NCBI RefSeq assembly: GCF_021646545.1
Contig: NZ_JAKIRP010000013.1
Location: forward strand, 124,001 to 188,000
Reading direction: 5' to 3'
Origin: Chitinophaga filiformis
GTDB taxonomy: Bacteria > Bacteroidota > Bacteroidia > Chitinophagales > Chitinophagaceae
Length of the DNA stretch: 64,000 nucleotides
This document shows, piece by piece, positions 8,393-18,313 of this stretch (its first letter is position 1; every line of letters starts with the position of its first letter). The notes under the pieces are model-generated. The model saw nothing but the letters and a program-made list of their open reading frames with translations. It made no database searches and was not told the origin of the DNA. The position numbers and the translations under genes are program-made.

Positions 8393-10780
8393 CTATTCAG
8401 CCTTAAGACTCCTGACCGGATTCATTAACGCAGCCCTGACACTCTGAAAACTAACCGTTACCAGCGTAACCACCAATATCCCCAACCCCGCTACAGCAAA
8501 AATCCACCACGATATCTCCGACCGGTACTGATAATTCTGCAACCACCCATGCATAAAATAATACGCCATCGGCATCGCAATCAAAAACGCCACCGCCACC
8601 AACGCCACAAAATCCTTCGACAGCATCGTCCACAAATTAAACACCGACGCCCCCAACACCTTCCGCACACCAATCTCTTTTGTCCGTCGCTCTGCCATAA
8701 ACGACGCCATGCCGAACAGCCCAAGACAACTTATAAATATCGCCAGTATAGAAAAGAACCCTGTCAGCTTCCCCACCCGCACTTCCGTCTTGAATTTCTT
8801 CGCATACTCAACATCCACAAACTGGTATTCAAATGGCTGTTCAGGACTATACTTCTTAAACACCGTTTCAATCTTCGCCAATGCCGTGTGCCCATCCATG
8901 GCAGGATTAATACGGATAAGTATAATCCCCAGGTTCTCCCTGTTCATACGAAACACCGCCGGCCGTACCGGCTGATAAGGTGATTCCATGATCATGTCTT
9001 TAACTACACCTATGATGGTAAATGTCTTGTCATCCCACTGCACGATCTCACCGACAGGATCTTTGAGTCCCATAAACTTCACTGCCGCTTCATTCACTAC
9101 AAACGCGGTGGAATCTGACGCAAAGTCGTTTGAAAAGTCTCTCCCTGCCTTGAATTGCCAGCCTACTGTCTTACCATATTCCGGCGATATTGTTACAGTT
9201 GGTATATCTATCGTCAGACTGGGATCTTTACCTTTCCAGGAAAGCCCCCCGTTCGTCTGCCATACAGTAGTCGTTGGAGCACTGGCCTCGGACATCTCAA
9301 CGATCGCACCGCTATTGATCAACTCACTGCGTACCGCATTAAAGTGATCATGAATATTCGGCACATTTTGCTCCGTAGATATCAGCCCCTCGCGGGAGTA
9401 CCCCACCGGCCGCGTCCTGGCAAACTGCACCTGCCGGAATACAATGATAGTACCGATGATCAGTACCAGCGAAACGGTGAACTGCATTACCACCAATATC
9501 TTCCGGGGCAAAGCGGCATTGCGCCCTACACGAAAAGTTCCCTTCAACACCTTAACAGGCTGAAAAGAAGAAAGGTATAAAGCCGGATAACTACCAGCCA
9601 CCAATCCAGTCAGAAAAGTAATAACGATGCCTGTCAGCCAGAAGACAGGATTTGTCCAGAGAATAGACATCTTCTTATCAGCCACAGTGTTAAAAAAAGG
9701 CAGCGTTAACTGTGTGATAGCGATAGACAATACAAACGCCAACGCTACTACGAGGAGCGACTCGCTGAAGAACTGACCTATCAGCTGTGAGCGAAGAGAG
9801 CCGATGGATTTACGTATCCCCACTTCCCGCGCGCGCTTCTCGGAACGCGCCGTGCTCAGGTTCATAAAATTGATACAGGCTAACAATAACACAAACAATC
9901 CAATGATACCAAATAACCACACGAACTGTATACGCCCTCCCGTATTCACTCCATTTTTAAACTCCTCATACAGATGCCATTTGCTCATAGGATGCAGGAA
10001 AACAACCGGCTTAAAACGTTTATCTTCTCCCTGAAGATGTTCTGCCCTTAATTTGGCAATCTTCGCTGACGCACCAGCCATACTTACGTTATCCGCCAGC
10101 TCCACATACGTCAGAAAGCTATTAAAGCCCCAGGTATCGCTACTGGTTTTCAGCCAGGCCAGATCATTATTGATATAAACACTCCAGGGAGCGATAAAAC
10201 CGACACGACCAAAGTTGGAATTATAAGGCAGATCCTCATATATACCTTTTACGATCAGATTCGTTTTATTATCCAGCCGCATGGTATTATCCATAGGATC
10301 TTCATTGCCAAAATAGGCAGCAGCGGTAGATGCAGATAATAAAACAGAAGAAGGATCTTTCAGCGCATCCTGTGAGCCTCGCAACATTTTAATATCCATC
10401 AACGCCGGCCCATCCGGCTCCATAAACTTCCCTATCTTACGCAGCTTTTTATCGCCGAAAGAAAGCACCTTATAAAAATCCCAGGAAGACATCACCACCC
10501 GCTTAAAATCACTCCCATATCGCTCCCGCAGCTCATCACCCACATGATAGGGCATCGTCTGCCAGGTATCCAAGCGTCCACCAAAATCCTGTGTCTGCAT
10601 CAATTGCGCAATGCGGTCATGATGTTTATTGTACTTATCAAAGGAAAGTTCGTCCCAGATCCACAGACCGATCAGCATAGCCACTGCCATGCCCATAGCA
10701 AGTCCGCCAATATTAATAAGGGAATACCCTTTGCTCTTCAAAAGATTGCGCCAGGCAATTCTGAAATAGTTCCTGATCAT
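8393..10780 (-). CDS. FtsX/MacB-like ABC transporter permease
   Basis: 795 residues, starting MIRNYFRIAWRNLLKSKGYS, the usual opening of Bacteroidota FtsX-like permeases. Order: TM1 (about 20-42), MacB-type periplasmic domain (about 50-250), three TMs with the FtsX signature NLSTARSEKRAREVGIRKSI (about 285-420), a second periplasmic domain (about 440-660), and a second FtsX block containing ERRTKEIGVRKVLGASV with three more TMs. This is the duplicated-FtsX architecture. No ATPase gene is adjacent, so a partner must be encoded elsewhere. The family exports small molecules, peptides or lipoproteins, or acts in mechanotransmission; the substrate cannot be told. Confidence 0.92.
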   Translation of the reverse strand: MIRNYFRIAWRNLLKSKGYSLINIGGLAMGMAVAMLIGLWIWDELSFDKYNKHHDRIAQLMQTQDFGGRLDTWQTMPYHVGDELRERYGSDFKRVVMSSWDFYKVLSFGDKKLRKIGKFMEPDGPALMDIKMLRGSQDALKDPSSVLLSASTAAAYFGNEDPMDNTMRLDNKTNLIVKGIYEDLPYNSNFGRVGFIAPWSVYINNDLAWLKTSSDTWGFNSFLTYVELADNVSMAGASAKIAKLRAEHLQGEDKRFKPVVFLHPMSKWHLYEEFKNGVNTGGRIQFVWLFGIIGLFVLLLACINFMNLSTARSEKRAREVGIRKSIGSLRSQLIGQFFSESLLVVALAFVLSIAITQLTLPFFNTVADKKMSILWTNPVFWLTGIVITFLTGLVAGSYPALYLSSFQPVKVLKGTFRVGRNAALPRKILVVMQFTVSLVLIIGTIIVFRQVQFARTRPVGYSREGLISTEQNVPNIHDHFNAVRSELINSGAIVEMSEASAPTTTVWQTNGGLSWKGKDPSLTIDIPTVTISPEYGKTVGWQFKAGRDFSNDFASDSTAFVVNEAAVKFMGLKDPVGEIVQWDDKTFTIIGVVKDMIMESPYQPVRPAVFRMNRENLGIILIRINPAMDGHTALAKIETVFKKYSPEQPFEYQFVDVEYAKKFKTEVRVGKLTGFFSILAIFISCLGLFGMASFMAERRTKEIGVRKVLGASVFNLWTMLSKDFVALVAVAFLIAMPMAYYFMHGWLQNYQYRSEISWWIFAVAGLGILVVTLVTVSFQSVRAALMNPVRSLKAE

Positions 10781-10990
10781 AATGGTATGGGTTGTGTGAT
10801 GTCAGCGCACCGAAAGTATGCCAAATACCTCCAAATATGATTATCAATTACTTACAACATCAAAACACGCTTATATTGTCCGGTTTTGAAACACCGTAAT
10901 GTCCATTCCCGGATTTTATGCCCTTACAATTGCCCCCAAAGGCAACATAATATACATGACCTTCGCATTAGCCCACATAAACAGATAAAA

Positions 10991-11057
10991 TACATTAAGT
11001 ACTTTAAGTACATTAAGTACATTAAGTACATTGAGTACATTGAGTACATTGAGTACT
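10991..11057. repeat. 9-bp minisatellite (TACATTAAG), about seven units
   Basis: Seven consecutive 9-mers: TACATTAAG, TACTTTAAG, TACATTAAG twice, then TACATTGAG three times, ending TACT. The A-to-G change is shared by the last three units, consistent with slippage expansion. Confidence 0.9.
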
Positions 11058-11206
11058 AAGGTATGCTGACAGCGTACCACTACCACGAGTCAAAAACAAA
11101 ATTCAACACCACCCTAACATCAGACCCTATATCCACAAAAAGGTCGCCTTGCAGACGTCCGCCCTCTCTCTTACTCCTACCCCAATTGGACGACAATAAC
11201 TGCGGA

Positions 11207-11358
11207 CGGTTTGAGGTGGAGATCACTGGCCTAAGTTGTTTGAAGTATGTTGACACGACCCACCAGGAGTTTAATAGCATTCCCACCGCCCAACCGAAAA
11301 AAAACGTTCATAGCAAGGAACTTCAAAGAACTCAGCCAGTGGTCCCACACTCAAACCG
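11207..11358. repeat. Interspersed interrupted palindrome, copy E (152 bp)
   Basis: Starts CGGTTTGAGGTGGAGATCAC and ends CCACACTCAAACCG. It differs from copy D at only a few positions (for example ACCAGGAGTTT for ACCAGGGGTTT and GTTCATAG for GATGATAG). It is directly repeated as copy F with a period of 221 bp. Confidence 0.9.
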
Positions 11359-11427
11359 AACGCAGGTAATCGTCCTATTACACCGTTCCTCTTACCCCTA
11401 CCCCAATTGGACGACAATAACTGCGGA

Positions 11428-11579
11428 CGGTTTGAGGTGGAGATCACTGGCCTAAGTTGTTTGAAGTATGTTGACACGACCCACCAGGAGTTTAATAGCA
11501 TTCCCACCGCCCAACCGAAAAAAAACGTTCATAGCAAGGAACTTCAAAGAACTCAGCCAGTGGTCCCACACTCAAACCG
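11428..11579. repeat. Interspersed interrupted palindrome, copy F (152 bp)
   Basis: Virtually identical to copy E and in the same orientation. The two copies share about 35 bp of left flank (CCCCAATTGGACGACAATAA). The right flank GGATCGCGCGAAGTCCAATC matches the right flank of copy D. Confidence 0.9.
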
Positions 11580-11669
11580 GATCGCGCGAAGTCCAATCTC
11601 CCATCAATCCCCCACACTCAAACCGGATCGCGCGAAGTCCAATCCCGCTAATCCCTCATACTCAAACCG
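11567..11669. repeat. ~46-bp tandem repeat of the right end of element F
   Basis: CACACTCAAACCGGATCGCG followed by CGAAGTCCAATC occurs at 11567-11598 and again at 11613-11644. A third, diverged and truncated copy (CATACTCAAACCG) lies at 11657-11669. Each copy contains the outer right arm of the palindromic element. Confidence 0.85.
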
Positions 11670-11850
11670 CCCGCAAGCCCCCTGCAGTCATAACTACTAT
11701 CTTCAGTTAAAGCCACAAATCAAGAAATATAGCCCAGATATAGGAATTATAAATTTCATTCATATATTTGTATTGTTATATTTATATACCTGGATAATAC
11801 TATACCATATATCACAACACCATCTTTATTCATTTACAACCTAATTCAAC

Positions 11851-12765
11851 ATGCACATCGCATTTGTAATCGACCTTCTTGCATTTGAAGGATTGGGTAC
11901 AACACTCACATCACTCGTGAGAAACTGCCGGGACACAGAAAAATTGACACTTCATTTTATCTGTTCAGAAGTTGCCCCTAAACATAAAGACAATATCCTG
12001 CGTTTGCTGCAGGAAGAAGCATACCGTGGTAAAACGGAATTTCATGACTTCGATGCCCCTAAGAGATTCGGTCACCTCAATTCCCTGCACGGCAACTGGA
12101 CTACCTACGGTAAGTTCCTCATTCCTGAAGTGATCAATGCAGATTATGCGCTCTACCTGGATGCCGATCTGCTGATTCTGCTGGACATCCTCTCACTGCA
12201 GGATATCAAATTTGATGATCACTTCCTGGCAGCAGCACCAAGAGGACCGTTCAAAAATGCATTGGACGGTAAATTTCTGATGGAAAAATTAAACGTTGAC
12301 GGGGAACAACGCTGCTTCAACGCGGGCGTATTGTTGTTCAATCTGAAAGTATGGAAAGAACGGAACATGGATCAGCGTATACTGGAGCTCTTCGAACAAT
12401 TCCCGCAGGAATTCCCGTCACACGATCAAACGATCCTCAACGGTCTTTGCGCCGGTAGCTTTCACTACTTCGAAGGCCGCTTTAACAATATCTGGACACC
12501 GGAACAACAGCCGCCCGCACAGCTGGACAACGTCATATTCCATTTCGCAGGAGCACCAAAACCATGGGACCTCCTCGGAAAGACGATCCACTCCGGGTAC
12601 AGTATCTGGACAGGTTATGACACTAACTTCTGGGATGCGAAATACAAGAACTTCACATTCGCGAAGTTACACCGTACCTGGAAGATCAGAAGATCACTGG
12701 CCAAGCACTTCCTGAAAAGATTCCGCGGCGCAAAAGCACCTGCTGTTGCGACTGCAGCTAAATAA
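11851..12765 (+). CDS. Glycosyltransferase family 8 protein
   Basis: 304 residues, cytosolic, no signal peptide. It opens MHIAFVIDLLAFEGLGTTLTS, the GT8 nucleotide-sugar fold start. The DxD metal-binding motif is LYLDADLLIL at residues 101-110 (D104, D106). Also present are CFNAGVLLFNLKVWKE near residue 155, the S-H-D-Q-T-I-L-N motif near residue 190 and VIFHFAGAPKPWD near residue 229, where the HxxGxxKPW motif of retaining GT8 enzymes is expected. It probably transfers galactose or glucose to a lipopolysaccharide or surface glycan. It stands alone, so the acceptor is unknown. Confidence 0.92.
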   Translation: MHIAFVIDLLAFEGLGTTLTSLVRNCRDTEKLTLHFICSEVAPKHKDNILRLLQEEAYRGKTEFHDFDAPKRFGHLNSLHGNWTTYGKFLIPEVINADYALYLDADLLILLDILSLQDIKFDDHFLAAAPRGPFKNALDGKFLMEKLNVDGEQRCFNAGVLLFNLKVWKERNMDQRILELFEQFPQEFPSHDQTILNGLCAGSFHYFEGRFNNIWTPEQQPPAQLDNVIFHFAGAPKPWDLLGKTIHSGYSIWTGYDTNFWDAKYKNFTFAKLHRTWKIRRSLAKHFLKRFRGAKAPAVATAAK

Positions 12766-12773
12766 AACAAAAG

Positions 12774-12805
12774 AAGGGCGGCTCAACACTCATTGAACCG
12801 CCCTT
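12774..12805. terminator. Bidirectional terminator between GT8 and XRE genes
   Basis: AAGGGCGGCTCAA and TTGAACCGCCCTT form a perfect 13-bp stem with a 6-nt loop, placed between the convergent stop codons at 12765 and 12815. AAAACAA precedes it and TGTTTATATTTT follows it, so it can serve both strands. Confidence 0.9.
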
Positions 12806-12814
12806 GTTTATATT

Positions 12815-13042
12815 TTACGCTCCTTCATTCTCTGGTATACCGCCTCTGTATTCCAATATATCTCCCGGCTGACAATCCAGTACTTTACAAATAGCCTCCA
12901 GCGTACTGAATCTCACCGCCTTCGCCTTTCCTGTCTTAAGTATCGAAAGATTGGCCAGCGTAAGATCTACCTTCTCAGCAAGCTCGCTCAATGACATCTT
13001 CCGCTTCGCCATCATCACATCCAGGTTTACAATAATCGGCAT
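12815..13042 (-). CDS. XRE-family HTH regulator (YozG-like)
   Basis: 75 residues that are almost entirely one Cro/CI-type helix-turn-helix: MSLSELAEKVDLTLANLSIL with the second helix TLANLSILKTGKAKAVR, ending CKVLDCQPGDILEY. Small XRE proteins of this type are regularly paired with a DUF2975 membrane protein. Here the gene starts 4 bp after the DUF2975 stop, so the two are co-transcribed. The pair probably couples a membrane signal to transcription, but the signal is unknown. Confidence 0.9.
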   Translation of the reverse strand: MPIIVNLDVMMAKRKMSLSELAEKVDLTLANLSILKTGKAKAVRFSTLEAICKVLDCQPGDILEYRGGIPENEGA

Positions 13043-13046
13043 GAAT

Positions 13047-13571
13047 CTATACAGTTAACTCATTTTCAGTTTGCAATTCTACTCCTTTTTTAAATATCTG
13101 TGCAATCACAAACAACACTCCGGATACGAATATGAATTCCAACGGGATCACATTCAGTTTTAAACCCGCTATGTCGAACGACAGCCACCCGACATACCAA
13201 TTGTGGATCACAGCTACAATCCATGCAGCCGTTATAACATTACTCATCCTCACCAGGTTATTTGCAACCTCCATTGTAAATGGATTCTTCATCCTGATCT
13301 TCGATAATACGCTGATCAACAGATACGCTACATACGCCTCCAGGACATAAAAAGCGATCTTCAATAAAATCATCGACGTATAGTGCCAGAAACTATGCTC
13401 CCGCAAAGGCGACAGGTCCAGCCCCATATATAAATTTTTTGTTGCCGCAGGGTTGAAAATACTCACCCCGTACGATGTAAGCAAGGCGCCTGCCCTGATG
13501 GCCAGGACCACAAAACCGACCCATGCCACCATATTCAGCGTCCGTAGTACTTTCTCTGGTTTAGTTTTCAT
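13047..13571 (-). CDS. DUF2975 four-helix membrane protein
   Basis: 174 residues with four predicted membrane helices at about 13-35, 62-87, 106-126 and 138-162. The KNPFTMEVANNLVRMSN segment between helices 2 and 3 is characteristic of DUF2975. It is the first gene of a two-gene operon with the XRE regulator. Function is unknown; the conserved pairing suggests the membrane protein modulates the regulator. Confidence 0.88.
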   Translation of the reverse strand: MKTKPEKVLRTLNMVAWVGFVVLAIRAGALLTSYGVSIFNPAATKNLYMGLDLSPLREHSFWHYTSMILLKIAFYVLEAYVAYLLISVLSKIRMKNPFTMEVANNLVRMSNVITAAWIVAVIHNWYVGWLSFDIAGLKLNVIPLEFIFVSGVLFVIAQIFKKGVELQTENELTV

Positions 13572-13898
13572 AATGAGGTTAATTTACAAAGCAAATATCA
13601 ATAAATGTTTATCGAAAAACAATAAAATATTTCTATCACTTAATCAAGTATACCTGATCTCAGTATATCGATCAATTTCGATTTTATCCATTATATTCGC
13701 ACCATAAAACGACCTGAAGTTTGTTGTGGTTTGATTGAGAAAAGTTATTTTACCTATCCGGGATAGGTCTACTACTTCTTTCCAGGCGCTGTTGATCCAT
13801 TACAACTATATCCTTTAGGAAACCAATTTACTGTACAGCACCCGCCAGTTGTACCTATCGAAAAACCTTGCTAACCAACTCCCTTAAATGAAAACCAT
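13572..13898. promoter_or_regulatory. Divergent intergenic region with small dyad
   Basis: A 327-bp space between the divergent DUF2975 and pectate-lyase-like genes, where both promoters must lie. CCTATCCGGGATAGG at 13753-13767 is a compact inverted repeat that could be an operator for either gene. I see no confident -33/-7 pair. Confidence 0.4.
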
Positions 13899-16800
13899 AT
13901 GATCACAACCCGTGCTACGACACGCAGGAGAATTACGTTTCTCTTCGCCGTTGTCCTCTCCATTATCATGACAGGTATGACCGTTACGCCCGCTTTCTCC
14001 CAGAACTGGAGACTGGCCCAACCTGCATACCCAACTACCGATGCTTTTGTCATCACCTACTCCGTTGCCGATTACGGCGCTACCGGCGATGGAGTGACCG
14101 ATGTTACCAGCATCTTCCAGGCTCGCCTCAACGCTCTCGGTGCTTTGGGTGGCGGTACTTTGTATGTGCCTGCCGGCAAATACGTTATCCGTGGTAATCT
14201 GCTCATTCCAAAAGGTATCACCCTGCGCGGTGAATGGCAGAAACCGACCAAAGGCCAGCCGATTAACGGTACCATCCTGATGGCTTATGCCGGCCGTGGC
14301 GACGAAAATGCAACACCTTTCATCACCATGCAGACCTCCGCAGCCGTGCGTGATCTGGCCATCTGGTACCCGGAACAACTGCCGGATAATATCACACCCT
14401 ACCCTCCGGCTATCATATTCGGAGCGCCTAACTACTTCGGTAATGAATTCTGCAACGCCAGGAACGTTACCTTCGTGAACGCCTATACGGGCGTTGTATT
14501 TTCGAGAACGAACGGTGGCACCTGTCCGGTGATTAACGGCGTATACGGTACTCCCTTATCCAGAGGTGTGGAGATCGATAATATCGTTGACGTAGGACGA
14601 ATTGAAAACGTCAACTTCTCCCCCGCTTACTGGGCTGGCTCCGGATTGCCGAATGCACCTGCAGCCGGTGGCTCCTACGCTAACTGGATCTACCAGAATG
14701 GTACCGGTATTGTCATGCGCAGAAATGACTGGTCGTATACCGCATTCGTGGACATCGAAGGTTATGCGATCGGCTTCCACGCGGTTACCTCTATTCCCAG
14801 TGCGCCTGCTGTCCCTAACGGACAAAACTACGCCATGACCTTTACCAACTGTAAAACCGGCATCTATGCACAGGTAGTGAGCAATGTAGGCATCATGTTT
14901 GCCCGTTGTACGACGATCAACTGCGCTACCGGCCTCGCTGTTGGCGGCGGTTCCTCCACCAATGGCGCCTTACAGCTGCATACCTGTACTTTCGGCGGAT
15001 CTATTGACGCCATTACCGCCGATCCCGATTGCGTAGCGAGGATCATGCTGCAACAGTGTACGATCACCGGTGGTAATGTAAACATCGGAGGCGGTACCTT
15101 CGCGGCGTCCGACTGCGACTTTAATAACAAAGCTCCGCAGATAGCTTTAGGCACTAATGCAAGAGGTATCATCACCGGCAACCGTTTCAAAGAGGGTGTG
15201 AGTATCCAGAACAATTCGCTCTATACTAACGCCATCGATCATACGCCGCTGACGCTGAAAAAGCTGCCTCCGTTCCCCACCATCACACAAACTACACACA
15301 AACCCTCCCGGCAGGTATTGTACCTTGCTACCGCAGCGCCTTTCAACGCTAAACCTGATGGCGTGACCGACAATACCACCGCTATCCAGAACGCGCTGAC
15401 AAAAGCCGGTACAGACGGTGGCGGTATCGTGTTCCTGCCGCCGGGAAAATATAAAGTGACCGGTCACCTGACAGTACCTACAAACGTAGAGCTCAAAGGA
15501 GCGGCCGACAACAGCACTACGCCTACAGGACCAGGCAGTGTACTGGAACCGTATGCTGATAAAGGCAATCCTAATGGTACGCCTTTCATTAAGTTATCTG
15601 CCGGTAGCGGTCTGCAGGGTGTCACCATCAACTATCCGGAACAGATGGCTTCACTGGTGCCTAATTTCCCCGCATATCCTTACACCATACAGGTAACAGG
15701 CAATGATGTATACATCGTGAACGTAGGCCTCCGTGCTGTATACAATGGTATAGATATGTTCACTTACCAGTGTAACAATCACTATGTTGACTGGCTGGCC
15801 GGACATGTATTCCACAATGCTATCAAAGTGGGGGGCGGTACTACCGGCGGACAAATCTCCAACACCCAGTTCAACACCATCGCGTATGCTGCCGGTGCAG
15901 AGTCGAAATTCGGCAGCTGGCCCAACTCACCGCAGGGCGACAACTCTGCCATATACTCTTATCAGCTGAACAACATGGATTTCATCATCCTCGGTAACGC
16001 TCAGAATGAGATCCTCTATAACGACTTCGTATACGGCGCACGCCGTGGCCTGATCCTCGCCAATGAGGGCAGCGGTGCCTCCGGCATCAGTATGGGCCTC
16101 GGACTGGATGGCACTAAAAATGCGATCAGCTTCGAAAAACTGGGCAGCGGCGGATTCGACTTCATCAACAGCCAGATCGTAGCCCTGAACAACAACCAGG
16201 ATACGTCTACCAGTTATCTCAATACCACCGGCACATTCACCGGTCAGATCAACTTGTTCAACTCCGACTACTGGGGTAATCCCGCCAGGTCTATCGTAAC
16301 TGCCGGAGGCAGCATCAACCTGCAAACGGCCAACTTCGCAGAACCTGGCTTCCAGCACTGGGGCGTTATCCGCAATGGTTCGCTGAACCTGCACAACTCC
16401 ACCATCTGGCCCGTAGGTACCTTGCTGAATGCAGGAGCAGAACCTAAATTCTCCGCACACTCTTCCATCGTTGATAGCGCCAACATCGATGCTTACAAAA
16501 CCGCGCTATGGAAAAATAACCTGGGTAACATCTGGTCTGTATCCGTAGCTGGCGTGATGGACAGACAGGGCTGGACAGCCTCCGCCTCTGTCAATACCAG
16601 CAACGCAAAGAATGCGCTCGACAGCAACGCCGCAACCCGCTGGGATACGCAGGGTGGCCAGGTGAACGGACAAACCTTCACAGTAGACATGAAAACAGTC
16701 AATACCATCAACCGTATTATACTGGATGCTACGGATAGTCCTTCCGACTCTCCTGCTGGTTACAGCGCTTACATCTCTATGGATGGCATCAACTGGGGCA

Positions 16801-17951
16801 GCCCTATTGCTTCAGGCGCCGGTGCGCAGGGCATGACACTCATCACCTTCCCTGAAAAGGTAGGCCGCTACATCCGTATCGTACAGACAGGCTCCAAAGG
16901 CAACTACTGGTCCATCCATGAGTTCTATGTATTTGGCCGTGTGAACGTTGCCAGCGTCAGCGTAACACCCGGTTCCGGCAATCTGAACGTGGGTGCCACG
17001 CAGCAATTATCAGCCACTATCCTGCCTGTGAATGCTACCAACAAAGCGAAGACCTGGACTTCCTCCAATCCCGCCATCGCTACCGTTGATACCAGCGGTA
17101 AAGTAACCGCTATAGCACCGGGCATCGTTACGATCACCGTCACTACTGTAGACGGTAACAAAACTGCCAGCTGCATCGACACCGTGAAAGCGTCCACCAA
17201 CGCCTTTGGTGGCACACCTGCTGCCATCCCGGGCAGGATCGAGGCCGAGAACTTCGATAACGGCGGACAAGGTATCGCTTACTCAGACGCAGATCCTGCA
17301 AACAACGGCGGCCTATACAGATCTGAAGGCGTAGACGTAGAAGCCTGCGGCGACGGCGGCTATGATGTAGGCTATACTTCTGCCGGCGAATGGATGAACT
17401 ACACAGTGAATATCACCACACCCGGTACTTACACACTACAGGTTGGCATTGCTTCCCCTTACGGCAGCAGACGCCTGCATGTAGAACTGGACGGTGTGAA
17501 CATCTCGGGTACCATCAACATTCCCAACACCGGCGGCTGGCAGACTTACCAGACATTGACTGCCACCACACCGGCCCTCACTACCGGCATTAAAACACTG
17601 CGTGTCGTGATGGAAACAGACGGCTTCAATGTTGACTACCTCACGCTGACCCGTACCGGCACTACCAGCACGGCTAAACTGGCAGACAACACCGCTGAAA
17701 TCGTGGCTTATCCGAACCCGCTAACCGGCAACCAGCTGAACCTCCAACTGGTGAACCATACGGCAGGTAAATACCGTGTTATCCTGTTCAACTCACTCAA
17801 CCAGCCTGTATTCACCACAGCCATCAACGTAGGCAAAGCAAGCAGCACCTATCCGCTGTCATTGCAGCAAACTTTGCCTCCCGGCTATTACATGCTGGAA
17901 GTGATCGACCAGAAAGGCAACCGCGAAGTGAAGAAGATCATCGTTCAGTAA
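13899..17951 (+). CDS. Secreted multidomain pectate-lyase-like/GH55-type beta-helix enzyme with CBMs and type IX sorting signal
   Basis: 1350 residues. An Arg-rich signal peptide covers residues 1-34 (cleavage before QNWRLAQ). Two pectate_lyase_3-type beta-helix units follow: VADYGATGDGVTD (about 55 onward) and FNAKPDGVTDNTTAIQNAL (about 480 onward), each followed by a GG-x-(L/V)-(Y/F)-(V/L)-P-x-GKY motif. Then come an F5/8-type discoidin domain (about 885-1013), a bacterial Ig-like Big_2 domain (about 1017-1097), a CBM6-type domain (GRIEAENFD, about 1107-1252) and a Por/type-A type IX sorting domain (PNPLTGNQL to VKKIIVQ, about 1267-1350). It is probably exported through the type IX system and bound to the cell surface. 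Glycan substrate (pectin or beta-glucan) cannot be decided. Confidence 0.88.
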   Translation: MITTRATTRRRITFLFAVVLSIIMTGMTVTPAFSQNWRLAQPAYPTTDAFVITYSVADYGATGDGVTDVTSIFQARLNALGALGGGTLYVPAGKYVIRGNLLIPKGITLRGEWQKPTKGQPINGTILMAYAGRGDENATPFITMQTSAAVRDLAIWYPEQLPDNITPYPPAIIFGAPNYFGNEFCNARNVTFVNAYTGVVFSRTNGGTCPVINGVYGTPLSRGVEIDNIVDVGRIENVNFSPAYWAGSGLPNAPAAGGSYANWIYQNGTGIVMRRNDWSYTAFVDIEGYAIGFHAVTSIPSAPAVPNGQNYAMTFTNCKTGIYAQVVSNVGIMFARCTTINCATGLAVGGGSSTNGALQLHTCTFGGSIDAITADPDCVARIMLQQCTITGGNVNIGGGTFAASDCDFNNKAPQIALGTNARGIITGNRFKEGVSIQNNSLYTNAIDHTPLTLKKLPPFPTITQTTHKPSRQVLYLATAAPFNAKPDGVTDNTTAIQNALTKAGTDGGGIVFLPPGKYKVTGHLTVPTNVELKGAADNSTTPTGPGSVLEPYADKGNPNGTPFIKLSAGSGLQGVTINYPEQMASLVPNFPAYPYTIQVTGNDVYIVNVGLRAVYNGIDMFTYQCNNHYVDWLAGHVFHNAIKVGGGTTGGQISNTQFNTIAYAAGAESKFGSWPNSPQGDNSAIYSYQLNNMDFIILGNAQNEILYNDFVYGARRGLILANEGSGASGISMGLGLDGTKNAISFEKLGSGGFDFINSQIVALNNNQDTSTSYLNTTGTFTGQINLFNSDYWGNPARSIVTAGGSINLQTANFAEPGFQHWGVIRNGSLNLHNSTIWPVGTLLNAGAEPKFSAHSSIVDSANIDAYKTALWKNNLGNIWSVSVAGVMDRQGWTASASVNTSNAKNALDSNAATRWDTQGGQVNGQTFTVDMKTVNTINRIILDATDSPSDSPAGYSAYISMDGINWGSPIASGAGAQGMTLITFPEKVGRYIRIVQTGSKGNYWSIHEFYVFGRVNVASVSVTPGSGNLNVGATQQLSATILPVNATNKAKTWTSSNPAIATVDTSGKVTAIAPGIVTITVTTVDGNKTASCIDTVKASTNAFGGTPAAIPGRIEAENFDNGGQGIAYSDADPANNGGLYRSEGVDVEACGDGGYDVGYTSAGEWMNYTVNITTPGTYTLQVGIASPYGSRRLHVELDGVNISGTINIPNTGGWQTYQTLTATTPALTTGIKTLRVVMETDGFNVDYLTLTRTGTTSTAKLADNTAEIVAYPNPLTGNQLNLQLVNHTAGKYRVILFNSLNQPVFTTAINVGKASSTYPLSLQQTLPPGYYMLEVIDQKGNREVKKIIVQ

Positions 17952-18076
17952 AGGCACTTTCCTATCGCTACCAGGCAATATTAGGAAAGAACTGAAAGCG
18001 GTTTTGAGGAATGTCCACAGGACGCAAAATCATGTGCATAGGACGCCAAAACGTGGGAATGAAATGGTTGTGGGCC

Positions 18077-18240
18077 CGGGGTTAATAAACGTCCATTCCG
18101 GAATTCAACCGGTTCACGAAACAGGAGTTGAAAAAACGTCCGTTGCGGGATGAACCGGTTCGCGGACCCAGGGTTGAAAAAACGTCCATTCCGGGATCCA
18201 ACCGGTTCGCGGAACGGGGTTGCGGACCCGGGGTTGAAAA
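18077..18240. repeat. ~47-bp GC-rich tandem repeat (AACGTCCATTCCGG ... CAACCGGTTCGCGGA)
   Basis: Three imperfect units share GTTGAAAAAACGTCCATTCC, GGGAT and CAACCGGTTCGCGGA. A fourth, rearranged part ends in the CCCGGGGTTGAAAACCCCGGG hairpin near 18228-18248. The composition is much more GC-rich than the surrounding spacer. Confidence 0.75.
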
Positions 18241-18313
18241 CCCCGGGCTACAAACACACGGCCCCTACAGGGCCGATCGCCGCGAATCATCATCCCAGGT
18301 TTCAACGCACATT

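Larger units (their letters stand above)
10781..11850. other. Divergent intergenic region with minisatellite and two palindromic elements
   Basis: About 1.07 kb between the divergent permease and GT8 genes. It contains the 9-bp minisatellite (10991-11057), palindromic elements E and F in a 221-bp direct duplication, and the 46-bp terminal repeat (11567-11669). The apparent frames at 11063-11844 are translations of these repeats and are not called as genes. From 11700 to 11850 the sequence is AT-rich and probably holds the GT8 promoter. Confidence 0.75.

Noticed and set aside
11063..11844. Several overlapping open frames in the E/F repeat region
   Set aside because: They translate the palindromic elements; the same peptide appears wherever the repeat occurs, and copies differ by non-coding-like changes.
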